A DNA stretch of 64,000 nucleotides from Phlegmacium glaucopus (Eukaryota; Basidiomycota; Agaricomycetes; Agaricales; Cortinariaceae): NCBI GenBank assembly GCA_015039465.1, contig MU130381.1:855108-919107 (forward strand), in the 5' to 3' direction. Made by a program: the position numbers and the translations under genes. Under the pieces are notes generated by a model. That model saw nothing but the letters and a program-made list of their open reading frames with translations, was not told the DNA's origin and did not search any database. Shown here in pieces: positions 33,338-45,910 of the stretch (its first letter is position 1; each line of letters opens with the position of its first letter).

Positions 33338-36264
33338 TCAAAGTAATCCGAATTTATCCTGGATCACAATATCGACCGACCGGCCCCAGTTACTAGTACC
33401 CATCGTCAATTCGTGCTGGACTTCCCAAATCTTGATGACAGTTTCAAGTCCCAGTTTTTCTCCTTCGAGGAGTGATAATGGATAACGACGAGTGCAGAGC
33501 TCACGGTACGCAGCCAGAAGCCAATGTGGGTTGCCAATGTTGTACTTCTTCGCCAAGGCTATCTTTTCTATAGTGGTTGTGATGTAGCCAAGTTCACGAG
33601 TGGCAAGTGTCTTCAACTGTGCAAAGTTCCACTTGTCGCTGAGGGTTAAGATTGAGGTCCATTCCTCGACAGTGAAAAGCTCCGGGTCAACCAGATTCCT
33701 AGAGTTGAATAAAGAGTAAGGTACAAGACGATATGATATGGAATCAAGGACGCAAAAAAGACTGACGATGGGTAGAATATCACGAGTAACCTTTCAAAGT
33801 CTACTTTCTTCACATCCGGGAGGTAGATAACCTGAGGCGATGCCGAGGTGACGGTATAGATTGGATAAGCCAACAAGTCACGGAAAAACACCGAGTGACG
33901 CTCAAAGAAGTGTCGGTGGACTTTGTAACCAACGTTCTCGATCTACCAAAAAGGAATTATGAGTATTTTTTTTTAGCGTCGGAAAAAGCGGAACGAATGA
34001 CATACGCGGAACACTATCGACCCGTCAGAGTACCAGAACACGGGATGAGGAGTATAATAGTGAGAGGAATTAACAGCTGCGGGCCGCCATGAATGATAAG
34101 ATGTAGAAACAGGCGGTATTTGTGAAGCCGGAGCCTGATATGGGTATGGCATGGGATGTAAAGGGTATGGCGGTAATGGCGTTGTATATGGCAGAGTAGA
34201 ATTGAGATTTCCTCCATAAGGGAGCCCGGCAGACGGTGTAGGCGGAAGAGGTGCAAATCTCAGCCGGCGCGGAGTTGGCCCCCATGCAGGTGGCCCAGCA
34301 CTTAGGTGCATATCTCGGGGAAGGGTGGAGCCTGTGTACCTAGGCGTATAGGGAGTCTGGGAAAAAGGCTTGGAAATGCCGGGAATGGGGAGCGCTCGTG
34401 GAGGATGCTGGGTAGATGTGTACGCCTCATTGAAAGGAGGTGCAGGACTTGGGGTAGATATGGTAGATGGCGCACATGGCACATATACCACATTCCTTGG
34501 AGGGCCGGGGGCCAGATATGGCAAATTCCTTGAAGGGCCATTAGGCTCGCCGGTGGCCGTGGCATGATACAAATATGCCGGCTGTAAGTCTACCGGGGGT
34601 GGACTCGGAGGAATAGCAGATGCAGATATCGGGCTTCCAGAAGGCGTAGGAGACGGCCAACGAACGCTTACAGAGGGAGTCGATGATAAAGCTGGTGGTG
34701 GGGGGAGCCCACAGTCTGTACTCGCAGGAGATGCCCGTCCAATATCTCTCATCCTTGCCCCATTAGACCACGGAATATGGCGGGGAAGGACGGGTGGAGG
34801 AGGAGGCTGATAATTCCAGTAAGGGGTCTGCAGGGATGAGGGAGGAACAGGACAATTTGTCAATTTCGGAATCTTTCCGTAGAAAGAATCAGAGGGAGGC
34901 ATATATGGTGGTCGACGGCTCTGCATGCTTGGTAGGCCCGGACAATTTGGTACAACCGGTTTAATTGGCTTGAGAGATGGTGTACCAGACTGGTAAGGTA
35001 TGATAGGCGGGATTGGCCATGTCGTCCCATGGCTCTTCAAGTTACTTCCCAGAGTATCGGTGCCTTGTGATGAGGGAGAGGTGACTTTAGTGGCAAATGG
35101 GTTGAACTGACCACCGATGCCGTTATTTTCCATCTGCGACTTCCCAGATGAAGAAGGGTGAGGGTCTAGAAAGTGGCTGAAGATATCAACACTGCGAACA
35201 AGGTGTGGAGGGTATGGCTGCTCTCCAGAAGCCTGATACGATGAAGTTTCAGGATAAGTGAAAGAGCATTGGGGTTGAGGCGGACGCTGAGTAGTTGCAG
35301 GACTGGGGTCTTTATCAAATTTCGGGATAAAGTCACGCCATGTTTCGTTAAGGAACGGAGCCTCTACACCACGGTTGGGAGGAGGAGGAGGAGGAGCAAC
35401 CGGGGCTTGTATGGGTGATTCCACAGTTGATGCGTAGCTTAGGCACGAAGTGGCGCTAATGGGCCGAGGTGGTCGGTCGACCGGGGGCTGTGGCTCAGCC
35501 TCCTCCGCTTTGGCAGCTTTGAGCTGGAAGTACTGAGCAATAGAAATACCCTCTGGTTCACTGCGATCAGACACCACTGAGGGGGGTGCTGGGTATACGT
35601 GTGGCTGAGGTGGTGCAGGGGGCAAGAACAGAGATGATACATGGGGAATGGGCGTCGCTGTTACAGCGGACATTGAGGAGCCCGTTGCCACAGAACGGTT
35701 GGGCGATGGCGCTGTGCTGGTGTGTTGTTTGTCCTGGACAGCATTATCATGGTGTTCTATAACTGAAGGTGTTTCTGGCCTATCGATACCAGCAGCATTC
35801 TCGCGATACGAGTGATTTTGCCACAGGGTGACAGAATCCTGGAGTGTGAGCCTTCCCTCGAGGGCGCCGAGTAGATTGCGGTATTCATCAATGAATGCGT
35901 CGCTAGTAATAGTGTTGCTCGCACTTTCAACCTTGGGCGCTGTGGATTTGATGTTGGCGAATAGTAGGTCAATGGCATTGCCTGGAATATTTTGCTTTGG
36001 AGATGGGGGGTTTGGTGAGAGTAGACTCGGAATAGGAGAAGTAGGTGGGTTGGTGTGGATATAGTGCTCATTGTCTAAAGAGCGTACGCTGAGGCCTTCG
36101 CTGCCTGAATTTGAATTCCATTCCAACACTGAAGTAGATCCGATGCTTGATCTAGGAGAGCTGGTTAGACTGTCGATAGGTACTAAAGCATGACTAAAGT
36201 CTGGGCTATCGAGGATGTTCATCCTTATCGACTTGATTAAGGCAGTGTTGGGGGAGGACCTCAA
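33338..36264 (-). CDS. BTB/POZ-domain protein with long disordered N-terminus
   Basis: Exon 1 (36264 to about 34003) encodes roughly 750 residues of Pro/Ser-rich, low-complexity sequence (PAPPQPHVYPAPPSVVSD and similar). It ends in WYSDGSIVFR, which is spliced over a short intron (about 33943-34002) to the BTB core IENVGYKVHRHFFERHSVFF and LPDVKKVDFERLLVIFYPS. A second intron (about 33700-33767) leads to NLVDPELFTVEEWTSIL and the helical tail ending at 33338. The BTB fold mediates dimerisation and cullin-3 or partner binding. Mushrooms have large BTB families of this VHR-F-FERxSVFFRD type with unknown partners; the ~750-residue disordered N-terminus is unusual for them. Start chosen as the first ATG of the long frame. 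Confidence 0.82.
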
Positions 36265-36406
36265 GAGTGACTAAGGAAGTAACAAGGGTTCTTATACATT
36301 ATACATAGACGCGTATTCGTGGGAATATTGAGCAGAGCCACCAGACCCCCCCAAATACATCAACGCATGCATGTCAATGAGGCGGTTCATAACTCCCAAA
36401 TCAATT

Positions 36407-37886
36407 TCACATTGCCGTATCTTCGCACGCTAAGATTGGGTCAGTTCTCTGGAAATTAAACCATCAGTACAACAAAACGTACAAGAGCATATCCAACTCC
36501 TCGGTACACAAAGCCATAAAGCTCTTTAAAGTCAGAATGTGTCTTATCGATGAATCGACTGGCATTGGTAGGGTCCTTGGTCCGACTCAGATACTCTATC
36601 GTTGCTCGTTTGATAGTCTAAAACACTCATTTAAGTGGCATGCAAGAAATTAGCACGAAATACTCACGTTCTTGTTAGCCTTTTCAAGAGCCACTTCATC
36701 AAATTCTTTAGACTTGTGCTTTCCCTTTCCATGCCTCCCCTCGACAGAATTCACGCGGCCAACCTCTGTAATATCACCAAATACATCCTCCTTCTCCTTG
36801 CCTTTTGATCTACCCTTCATCTCTCTCGGCACTTCAGGCACCTTGAACACTCGATCATCTTCAACTCCCAGACGCACGCCACTGCCCAAGTTAGCTGCAA
36901 TACCGGTTCCATTCATGAGCTTCTGTCTCTTCACCACCCCTGCTCCAATCTTATCACCACTGGGAACGCGTTTCAACTCTCCGCCGGTTGCACCCAGACT
37001 GCCAGTCCGTTTAAGCTCTTGCAGGAAGAAAGCAGGGGGTTTCCGCGGAATGGGATCATCAGGCCGAGGAACACGCTTCTGAACCTGTGCTGTTGGTCGT
37101 TGTGCAAGTCTGGCTACAGACAACTGTATAGTGTTAGAACAATCCGCTGTCGAATTCAATTGTGCGAAAATAACAATTTCAGTGGTTTCAGGACCATCTA
37201 AAATCATTCATATCAAAAACACGGACCAACGTTTGACGATCAGAATACATACTGCTATCTCCAAGAGCAACTTTGATCCCAATTTCTGATCGCTGGGCTA
37301 CTACAGATTTTGATGATGATGACGATGATGAAGCCGAGAAAGGCAATAAACAAAACATATTTTCAAAGTATATACGCGTCAAAATCGCGTGAGGATGAAT
37401 ATCCCTTGTAGACTTGTTCAGTGATCTCGTTGAATGACCCATAAGAAAGCTGAACATTACATACATTTCGACACCTCCGCTTTCATCCAGCCACACGTCA
37501 TGCAGAAACACAGTTCCCATAAATCGTAAACTTGGTCGACCACGCATACTTTCCAATGCTAACGCGAGTGGATTCTGAAGGAGGTTGAAAGTGTTGTGCT
37601 TTGAAGGAGAATTAAGTCGTGCAGCAAAAGTTAAACCGTCCAGCAAGAGAAGCGAGTCAGGTAAAGATAGAGCACCCCTATATAATAATCGGTAAGATGG
37701 CGGTAATCTATCAGGAGTTCCGTTAGTCTTGGGAGTTGGCGTATTCCCTGACTGGGAGGTCGACCGAGGTGGTGTGGGTGTCGTGACAGAGATGGACAAT
37801 GGATTATCAGCCATCTTCATCATTAGTCGTAAAATAGACGTCGGGTTCAACCCTGGACTAGACAATAAAAGGCTGACTATGTTCAC
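36407..37886 (-). CDS. Sld7-like replication initiation factor
   Basis: Three or four exons. The N-terminal exon (37886 to about 37260) contains YRLLYRGALSLPDSLLLLDG, the N-terminal domain type. Spliced to NGPETTEIVIFAQLN, it continues through a basic disordered linker (36680-37080). The C-terminal exon TIKRATIEYLS ... HSDFKELYGFVYRGVGYAL resembles the Sld7 C-terminal domain (helical, HPEFKxLYxxVYRGxxxAL pattern). A last small exon ends at 36407. Sld7 binds Sld3 and promotes loading of Cdc45 at origins in yeast. An internal start at 37814 (MADNPLSI) is equally plausible. The assignment rests on the C-terminal signature; a profile search for Sld7_C would settle it. Confidence 0.65.
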
Positions 37887-38154
37887 AGTGGTTTCCCCAT
37901 GACGCGGTGTTGACGCGATGTTGACCCATGTTTACCGTGTACACCGTGACATGTAACTCGGCAAATGAGCGTGTGACAGCGGATCACCATTTCGTCTCGG
38001 AATAACAACGGAAGCAGGGACGGAAGCATTGCGGACGCAAAAGTTCATAGAAGGTAAGCGACCTCAAGCCCCTATCGATATCCTAAACTAGTTTTCATTG
38101 CAATCCTACATAATTAAAGACCAGGCAATAAATAAAGAAAAAAATAAAAGAAAC

Positions 38155-41100
38155 CTAAACATAAGAAAGAGCCGAAGAAGTACCTCTAGAAACCGGTCTG
38201 GAATGCACATTTAAAGATGTCTGACTCCGATGATCACCTCTAGCCATCGATGGTTGTTGAATAAAATGATCGCTAGGTTTATCACCAGGGTAAAACGCAG
38301 GATCTAGATACGTGCCATCATCAAACCCATTGGAGAACGATCCCGCCTCGCGCAATGATACACGTGAAGGAGAATGACGGAGTGGCGAAACGAGATTCGA
38401 AGCTGAAGTGGAAGGCTGTAGGTGTGGCTGTTGTTGTTCGACTACAAGGTTGGTCTGGCTGGTACTCAAATTCCTTGCAGAAGGCTTCTTAGATGCCGAC
38501 GATCGAACACTTTGAGGGTTGGGAGACGTCTGCGTTTCACGCGGTGGCATCATCATGGGCGTACGCGCACGTGGTGTACGAGAATGGGAGGATCGCGCAT
38601 CTTCAACAGACTTATTGGAAGTAGGATTGCCAAACGGAGTAGCGTTCATAGCAGATCGTGGCCGTGAAACTGGGCTAGACGGCAAAGTAGGGCCTAATCC
38701 TTTGTTATCTGACTGTCGAGAACTTGCGCGAGAACCAGATCGCAATCCGGTGGGTGGTGGCAGTTCTGGATGATTGCCGCCTGAGCTGATTAGAGAGGTT
38801 ATAGATTGCGCTGGAATGATACGTGAACTTGAACGAGATGTTGGACGGTAGACATGATAAGGGCTGAGATGGTTTTGTCCGCTATGTGGAGGGGAAGGGA
38901 CTGGATCAGGGGCGATACCAGACTACAGATAATAACAAAAAGGTCAGAAGGAGGTCAACATTAAAACAAAGCTCCAGCTTACCGGAGGCACGACTTCAAT
39001 TCCGATAGAGTCATTGGAGGGAGTTGTCCTTCTGCCCAATGATCGTGACGCCTTGTGCGCCATGTGCGCCAAGGAATAGTCATGTGGCCGCGAATTACTA
39101 GGACCCGCTTGTGAGTAAGCAACACCAGCAGGCGGTAATGGTTCGTCGGGATTAGGCACAACGATAGCCAGTGGATGACGAAGTTTAAGTGGAGCCTGAA
39201 AAGAACATGGAGAATCAATGCAAGCTCCTCAAAGTTGATAGAAGCAGGAATCCTCACCGTCTTTGAGCCTAACGCCTCGTACGACGGTCTTTGTTGCACG
39301 CCAGTAGTAGAAGCTATTGATGACGCCATCCTACTTGAGCTTGCCCCCATCCCACTCGTCAAAAATCGATCAGTCGTTGGTGTGTTCCCCTGACTCATCC
39401 TCTCTTCATTGATAACACTCAAATTATCCTTTTCTTTCGGCTTTTTCCCTTCTTTTCCGCTTCTCACGCTATATGTACCGACGTGTGGTGTGAAAAGAAG
39501 TTCAAACTGTGAGAGCCCAGGCGAGGACTCAACACCAGAAGCAGGTCGACGTTTGGAACCTGCAGTACGAACGGAAGAAGGGGCAGATTTCTTGTACCAT
39601 GATTGTGGGGGTTGAGAAGGCGCTCCATACTGAGAGTCTGAGTCGGAAGCTTGGGTAGATGCGGTACTGGGTTCTGGGCCTTTACCCTTGTTGTTAGTAG
39701 CAGCAGAAGTAGGCGTTGTGGTTTCTTGATTTTTAACAGGCGTATCAAGTTCATCGGTGGGATCAATGACAGGCTTATTTTTCTTCCGAAAGCTGAAGGA
39801 ACGGTACCATGATGCCGCCTGTTGCCTAGTTTTAGCAAGAGTCGGGAGTCTGACCACCTTGAGTGGAGACTTGGCAAGTCGAACCTTCTTGGGCTGGGGC
39901 TGGGGTTGCGGCGTAGGAAGGAGAGGGGGTGGATTTGGTCCCGGATATGGTGCGGGAGGGAAACCTCTCATCTCGTGGTGTTTCTCGGCTGTCACCCACG
40001 TATCTCGAGGCATTTGTTTGACGATGTCGTTAGGATTTTCCTTGGTATTGAATTCTCTCATAATCTCTTCCCTTGTAAGTAGATCTTGCGGTGGTATCTC
40101 GATCTCATAATATTGGACAGAAGGTGACCTGTCCGCCAGTAGTAGGGGAGCTTCTTGGACTGGGTTAGAAGGCGTAAGTAGTCTGGGCGTATGGTGCTCT
40201 GATCCGTGCGTTGATTCTGGAGGAGGCTGGAAAGGACGAAGTGGAGATGTACGTGGTTGCTTGGCGGATATGGTTGGTGAGTTCACAGATGGATCTACGG
40301 GCGGCAGATTTGGTATTTGGAGGTCAGAAAGCGGCTTAGGACTTGTGTCAAGGTCATCATCCAAGGGACTTGAACTTCGCAAGGCTTCCTCATTCTCTTC
40401 TTGTGAAGTATGACTTCGCATCGAGGGTTGATACGAAGGATCTTTGGGAGGGGAATTGACAACATCCCTACTGCTTGAGGGGGGGTTCCGCCTGGAAGCA
40501 GAACTATGGGGTCTCCTGCTTCCTGTTGCGAGACGTTCCTGACGTGCATGCTCAAAGCCAGCTTCAAAGCCAAGTCGTCTACCATCCTCGCGTGCAGCAG
40601 CGACCATCTGCTGTTGACGAAGTTGCCTGGTTTTAGTCCTCGCTCGAGCGGCAGCCGCTTCAGCTTCATCTCGTTCCCTCTCGATGCGTTTCAAGCTTTC
40701 TCGCGCCCTCTCAATTTCTTTCTGTGCATTCTCGAGTTCTAAATGGTAGAGTCGGGAGTCCTGAATGGCCTTGCTAGCCTCTTGCTGGACAACGACCTTG
40801 CTTTCATTTATTTCATGATATCGTTTAGCGACCAGCTGATTCTCTTGTTCGAGCTCTGCCGCTCTTCTTGCTTCCGATTCCACTCGTTGGTTAGCAATAT
40901 AGAGTTGTTTTCGTAGTACGGAGACTTCTTGTTCTTGATCAAACAAGAGACGGACAAGTTCTCGTTGGGATGGACTAGCATTTGCAAGATCCCGTTCTCG
41001 TTTCCGACGTCGTTCAGATGCAGAAGTGCGTCTCCGCGTACGTGATGGTTCAATAATCGTTCTAACCGGTTCTGCCGCTGGGTGTTCTCCTAGAGAGGTG

Positions 41101-41296
41101 TGTGTATGTGCAAGTAAAGCTGATCGTGGGGACATTGCTGTTGGTTGATCGTGATTGATCGTTTCATTTACAAGCTCACGAAGGTGCGGCCTACAGGGAA
41201 AAATTAGCGTTAGTGACTCTAATCGGGTCGTTTATATAGGCCATACCCTTCAGAACTTGACTCATCGGATACCGGCGAGGGTTCAGATGCAGCCAT
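38155..41296 (-). CDS. Large coiled-coil, Pro/Ser-rich protein of unknown function
   Basis: The start near 41296 (MAASEPSPVSDESSSEG) is followed by a short intron (about 41192-41248) and a long exon: basic RRRTSASERRRKRERDLA, then a strong coiled coil of about 130 residues (about 40600-40980; Glu/Arg/Gln heptads, for example ELENAQKEIERARESLKRIE). A long disordered region with many SP/TP sites follows, with shorter exons to 38155. The open frame may extend upstream to about 41410 (KFLPSTEPGETTC), so the start is uncertain. The composition suggests a cytoskeletal or scaffolding protein with many kinase sites, but I recognise no named family. Neighbours are Sld7 and a LYR protein, which gives no functional hint. 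Confidence 0.7.
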
Positions 41297-41908
41297 GTCA
41301 TTAGCGCTTGGAATCCCGAATCTGACGGTTTGAACATCAGCCAAAGTCGAACAAGTTGTTTCCCCAGGCTCTGTCGATGGGAGGAACTTACCCTGGTTAA
41401 GCCAGTACCTGACAAGGGATTATCACTGGGATGCCAGTGAGAGCATCTGTGAAGAGTCTTAACTGGCTTCGAGGCTGTTGTGAATTGTTCTTTCACGGAG
41501 GTTGCGGAACACGAGGCCGGAACGCAGGCTACCACGACCGGGAAACGCCGTGACATGGGATCGGAACCTTTTATTCTTGCTCAGAATCTTGCACGAAACA
41601 GACTATTAGATAAATACAATCCAAAAGACGTCTTGCTATGAGAAATAAAACACAGGCGCGTTGAATAGATCCTTTCTAAGGACCAAAGTCACCAGGGAAA
41701 TAAGTGTAATCCGAGGGGACATCCGGACCATAGTTCTAACACGCGCTGTCCAAAAATAATAGCGATCTAAATGGATCCTCTATGGACATTGTGTTAATAG
41801 ATGGTCGGGTGGACTTGGGGGATATCTCCGTGTGGCGAATAAGCGAAGGAGATGTAGTTTGCGAGAGTTTCCTGCAAAAACGGAGGACCCGCAAGATAGA
41901 AGGCGATA

Positions 41909-42545
41909 TCAGGATTTCCGTGAGTCGACGGCAACCGTTGACTCGCGACCCAGAGTCAAATTACCGTAGCCTTCAGCCATCCGAATGACCTCACTCAAAG
42001 CTCCATCAGCATTGAACTCAAACTGTGCTTCCTTCTGCTTTTTTTCTGCTGCATTGACATTCTTAACCTTCACAGGCTGTGATCCTGTCAGCAAGGCTTT
42101 ATTCCGGGGGTCCCAAACTTTACGTTTCACTTGCATCGACCGAATCCTTTGCCTTTCAGAGCCCCGTAGAAAAGCTAGGTTTCGAACAAGCTGGTGAGGT
42201 AAACCCCGCGAGTGGCAAGATGTATATAGAAGCGCAAGTGTACGATCAACTACAGTCAGAGTAAGGTGGAATTGCCCATGCCACTACAATAAAATAAACG
42301 GACTAACTGCGTTCATTCCATATCATCAACCAGTCAGTCCTCTCCTGTCTCCAGCTAGAGGAATTGCTCTGTGCGCTGTGCTCAAGTTCTTTGATTACCT
42401 TCGCTGCAGCGTCGAAATTGGGTCTCCAGCGCGTTATGAGGTTCGTGCGTGCTGGTCTATGGTGTAGCACAGCAGCAGAAGCCGTGCGAAGGAATAAGCG
42501 ATAAAGACTGGTGAAGCTCGCCGGGAGTCGACCTTGATGAGCCAT
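41909..42545 (-). CDS. LYR-motif mitochondrial protein
   Basis: The start at 42545 gives MAHQGRLPASFTSLYRLFLR, with the LYR tripeptide near residue 14 and the downstream Arg/Phe pattern (RPARTNLITRWRPNFDAA) of the Complex1_LYR superfamily. Splicing of about 42249-42308 joins WNER to IDRTLALLYTSCHSRGLPHQ and LVRNLAFLRGSERQRIR, and a lysine-rich tail ends at 41909, about 190 residues. LYR proteins work with acyl carrier protein in assembly of Fe-S enzymes, respiratory complexes or the mitoribosome. Which branch this one serves is not clear. It is divergent from LSm4 with only 99 bp between the starts. Confidence 0.72.
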
Positions 42546-42644
42546 GTTGGAGGTTGCAGTGGCTTCAAAATTTTGATGTGATGTTGTTTTTACGGAGGCC
42601 GAGCGGGGATTGAAAACAGCTGTCTTTCCGTTTTCACGTCGACG
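42546..42644. promoter_or_regulatory. Compact bidirectional promoter between LYR and LSm4 genes
   Basis: Only 99 bp separate the two divergent start codons, so both promoters and 5' UTRs must lie here or inside the neighbouring first exons. No TATA box is obvious. Confidence 0.6.
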
Positions 42645-43312
42645 ATGGTGAGTACAATACCCATTCAGCTATTCTTATATCTAACATAGTCTTAGCTTCC
42701 ACTATCCCTTCTCAATGCTGCACAAAACAAGCCCATGGTGAGTCAGTCGTTTCCATAGTCAATAGACACACTAATGGATTGCGATTATCTTATAGTTGGT
42801 GGAACTCAAAAACGGCGAAACCCTGAATGGGCATCTAGTGAACTGCGATAATTTTATGAACATAACACTGCGAGAAGTATATCAGACAAATCCAGATGGA
42901 GATCGGTTCTGGAAATTGAAAGAGTGTTACATTCGAGGCAGCACGGTACGTTGCAGTTAGCGCTTAACTTATCTTGAGACGTTTTTCCAATCCTATTTTT
43001 GTTATTTTTAGATAAAGTACCTGCGTGTTCCGGACACCCTGCTTGACGTTGTGAAAGAGGAACAAAATAGGGCTCGGGATGTAGGACGAAGTTCAAGAGG
43101 AACGCATACCGGCGGTAAAGTCTCATTATCCCCATCATATTCGCAAAGTATTCATAATAGCCGTGTTTCTCTCCAGGTCGTGGACCTATGAGAGGTGGTA
43201 AGATTGCCAATTGTCTTCAACTACCGTTTTGTACGCTTACCATTATCCATCCACAGGCCGTGGACGGGGTGGTCCCATCCGTGGTGCAAGAGGACGGGGC
43301 CGGGGAAGTTGA
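42645..43312 (+). CDS. LSM4: U6 snRNA-associated Sm-like protein LSm4
   Basis: Exon 1 is the ATG alone (42645-42647), followed by a GTGAGT intron. The protein then reads [54 protein letters not shown] and [14 protein letters not shown]: Sm1 and Sm2 motifs of the Sm fold in order. An RGG-rich tail ([19 protein letters not shown]) ends at 43312. LSm4 is part of the LSm1-7 ring (mRNA decapping) and the LSm2-8 ring (U6 snRNA, splicing), and its RG tail is typical. Five short introns. Length (~120 residues) fits the family. Very secure. Confidence 0.96.
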
Positions 43313-44022
43313 TCTTGTTTGTTTCTGCAGTTTACGACGATATTTGATGTCACCGTTCGAGGTTCCGAATTATGACGCGAATTATGACGCTAAGTACTTT
43401 ACCTATATCTGTAGATCCTGTATACATACCTTGAAGCCTTTTGTTCTAGGCTAGGATTCTTAATTTTTCTTTTTTTAATTTGGTAACCTCTGCCATTTAC
43501 TTCTTTATGCTTTATTAACCTGATGCCATCCTTTCAGCGTTTTCAATCTCGCTTTCCTGTCTTATTGCTATGAGACTGACGACGACTACTCCTAGAAAAT
43601 GAGCGAGCCTTGTACTCAAGAAGTCAAGATGCGTTGGTGTTAGGATGTGTACCAACACAAACTCATGTTTTCCTTCATATAGTGGTCTTTTCAAGTAGCA
43701 GAAATACAAATGAACTATTGCAGTACACGAACTCTATAGACAAGGTTCCAAGAGTTCCTCCCTTCCTCCCTTCGTCCCCCTCCCCCCAAACCCTCTCTGT
43801 CCGTCCTGTCAGATGCATCCCCGAGTCTAACACAAGGCCAGAAGGACACTAGTTCTAGGGAATAAATATAAAATTAATCTATGATGCTTTGTTCAACGTG
43901 GTTTTGACTACAAGGATATCGCGAAACCTGTTTAAAAAAAACCTTTATAAGACTTATTGAAGCAAAGTGTGATTGATTTTAGTACACACCATTTCGTAAA
44001 TTGTTACCCAACATTATTTAAC
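43313..44022. other. Convergent 3' region, no gene recognised
   Basis: Region between the LSm4 stop and the stop of the next minus-strand gene. Open frames 43515-43709 and 43610-43852 overlap on opposite strands without family resemblance. 3' UTRs expected. Confidence 0.5.
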
Positions 44023-44595
44023 TTATGCAGACACGACCTTTGGCCTGGAAATCATTGGTATAGGGATAGGAGACGGTGGTACGACCTCTTTGGGTCTATT
44101 GCGATAACACAAGATAGCTATCGCAGACATGATGAAGACCTCAAATCCTGCGAGGATGGCAGACACAACGAAGGTGATTAGAACAGGATCCATGATGCAT
44201 TTGGTAGTGCAATCGAGCCGGTGGAATATTCTCGAACCGACGGCGCAGGATGCAGTGGAATATAACCACACTACGACAAGGAAACATGTATATCCAATGC
44301 TCCACCATGATGATGGTTCGAAAGGAAGTGTAGGGTCGAGCTGTCGGGCATGCTGCCAGGCTACGAGAATGGTAGCTACATGGAAGGGTGTGCTGAGAAC
44401 ATAGGCTATGATTGTCGGGATTGAGTGCAATGGTGATAATGAGACGTTGATAAGAGCAAACATGAAGGGTAGGATGGAAAATCCGAGAGAGGCATAGGTG
44501 AAATGGGGGAGGAGTCGAGGAATTTTTGAGCTCTCGCAAGAAACGAGGGTGTGGGTGGACGCTGCGTCTGACTCCGAGGTATCGACGATAATCAT
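44023..44595 (-). CDS. Four-helix membrane protein, unknown family
   Basis: Start chosen at 44595 (MIIVDTSESD); an upstream in-frame ATG at 44691 would add a less likely 32-residue leader. Four hydrophobic segments are visible: YASLGFSILPFMFALINVSL, TIIAYVLSTPFHVATILVAW, YTCFLVVVWLYSTASCAVG and VLITFVVSAILAGFEVFIMS. A short tail with P-rich SPIPIPMISRP follows. Single exon. The topology is like small MARVEL-type or uncharacterised mushroom membrane proteins, but I do not recognise a named family. Confidence 0.65.
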   Translation of the reverse strand: MIIVDTSESDAASTHTLVSCESSKIPRLLPHFTYASLGFSILPFMFALINVSLSPLHSIPTIIAYVLSTPFHVATILVAWQHARQLDPTLPFEPSSWWSIGYTCFLVVVWLYSTASCAVGSRIFHRLDCTTKCIMDPVLITFVVSAILAGFEVFIMSAIAILCYRNRPKEVVPPSPIPIPMISRPKVVSA

Positions 44596-45910
44596 GATCA
44601 GAAATGATCGAGTTAAACTATGAGAGGGACAAAGAGCATTAGCGCAGAGGAATTTGCTGCGCACAGTATGCGCAGTAGATGACTTGGTCAATTGTCAACT
44701 TGCACAGCCATAAGGTCATACGGAACCGAAAAAAATCATGCGCTTTCTGTAGGCATCAAGGGGTCGTTCTAACAATAGCTAACAATAGCTACCATTTTTG
44801 AGTTTATTTTTTCATTCTGCTGTCTTTTGAATTTACGCAAAAATCACAACCCATGACACCGTGGTCCCAAAGGCATCATTTCGAGTCGTACTTGTTCTCA
44901 ATCTCAAGTTCAATGTAAAAACTATTCTCAGATTCTTCTGAATCTGGGTTATTGTTTTTCTGTGCAAGTTCTGTGGTGACCTTCTGGCAGCCGGTCTGAT
45001 AGGAAAGACAACATTGGATTATCACTGCTTGGCAACATTCAGTTTAAAATTTGATCCACAGTTTCACATGATGCTCCAGGTAGATGGGATCGCTTATCTT
45101 CATAGGAACAACTTGAATTATCCACCAGGATTTAGAACCCAACAGTAAAACCTTGACGGAGGGGTAAGCTCTTCTCCGAGTTTTCAAGAAAAAGAGTTGA
45201 CACCTCACCCAAAGTAAGTGCCAGCGCTTTCTCAAATGGCTCTTGAGACCTGCGGGATTCAACTCATGTGGCATACTGGGCTGGTTTGGCACTGGTCCCC
45301 ACCAAAAAAAAAGAAAAATCTACTGGCTTCTTGTATCTACTGCACTGGCCTTTGATATCTGGGCTTTGGATACATATTTTCTGGAATGATTTATGGAAGT
45401 TGTCCCTTTCACGGACAGGAGGTACCTGGACGCTTGTTTGAGCGTTCTTTTCATTATTTATTTTTCCTTTACTCATACCAGAAATTTACAAATACTGACC
45501 CACTATAGTCTGGCATTCAGCTGAACGTCTTCTAAGAGTCCAACAATCTTTTGGGAAGCGCAAACGAAGTCTGGTGGCTTTGACTCTGGCCACGTCACAC
45601 GTGGGACCTTTTAAGCTTCATGCTACAACTTTACGGTTCTTACAGAACACACATTTCCGTATGTAGAGCGATAGCTATGATCGCTAGTGGCAGATATATA
45701 TATTCTATTGAGACTGGGTAAGGAAGCCAACAATGCAAGTGAATGGCTACAAATGATCATGAATATTATTAATTGTATCTATATACTTCTTGGATGAACC
45801 TTTGCGGTTGGTGGAATTTGAGACAGCCAGAATTATGTGGAATACAAGTACTAAGGTAGAGAATATGCCAGGAGATTGAATGAGTATTGACGGAGAGTGC
45901 TACCAGAGAG
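44596..45910. other. 1.3 kb without a recognised gene
   Basis: Minus-strand frames at 45264-45476 and 45044-45292 adjoin out of frame and may be one decayed coding sequence (ERDNFHKSFQKICIQSPDIK and onward), family unknown. Confidence 0.35.

Noticed and set aside
34306..34567. Plus-strand frames opposite the BTB gene
   Set aside because: They are shadows of the long Pro-rich minus-strand exon and are GC-biased by its composition.
42645..42647. LSm4 start further downstream at an internal methionine
   Set aside because: The single-codon first exon followed by a GTGAGT intron restores the canonical N-terminus [11 protein letters not shown], typical of LSm4.
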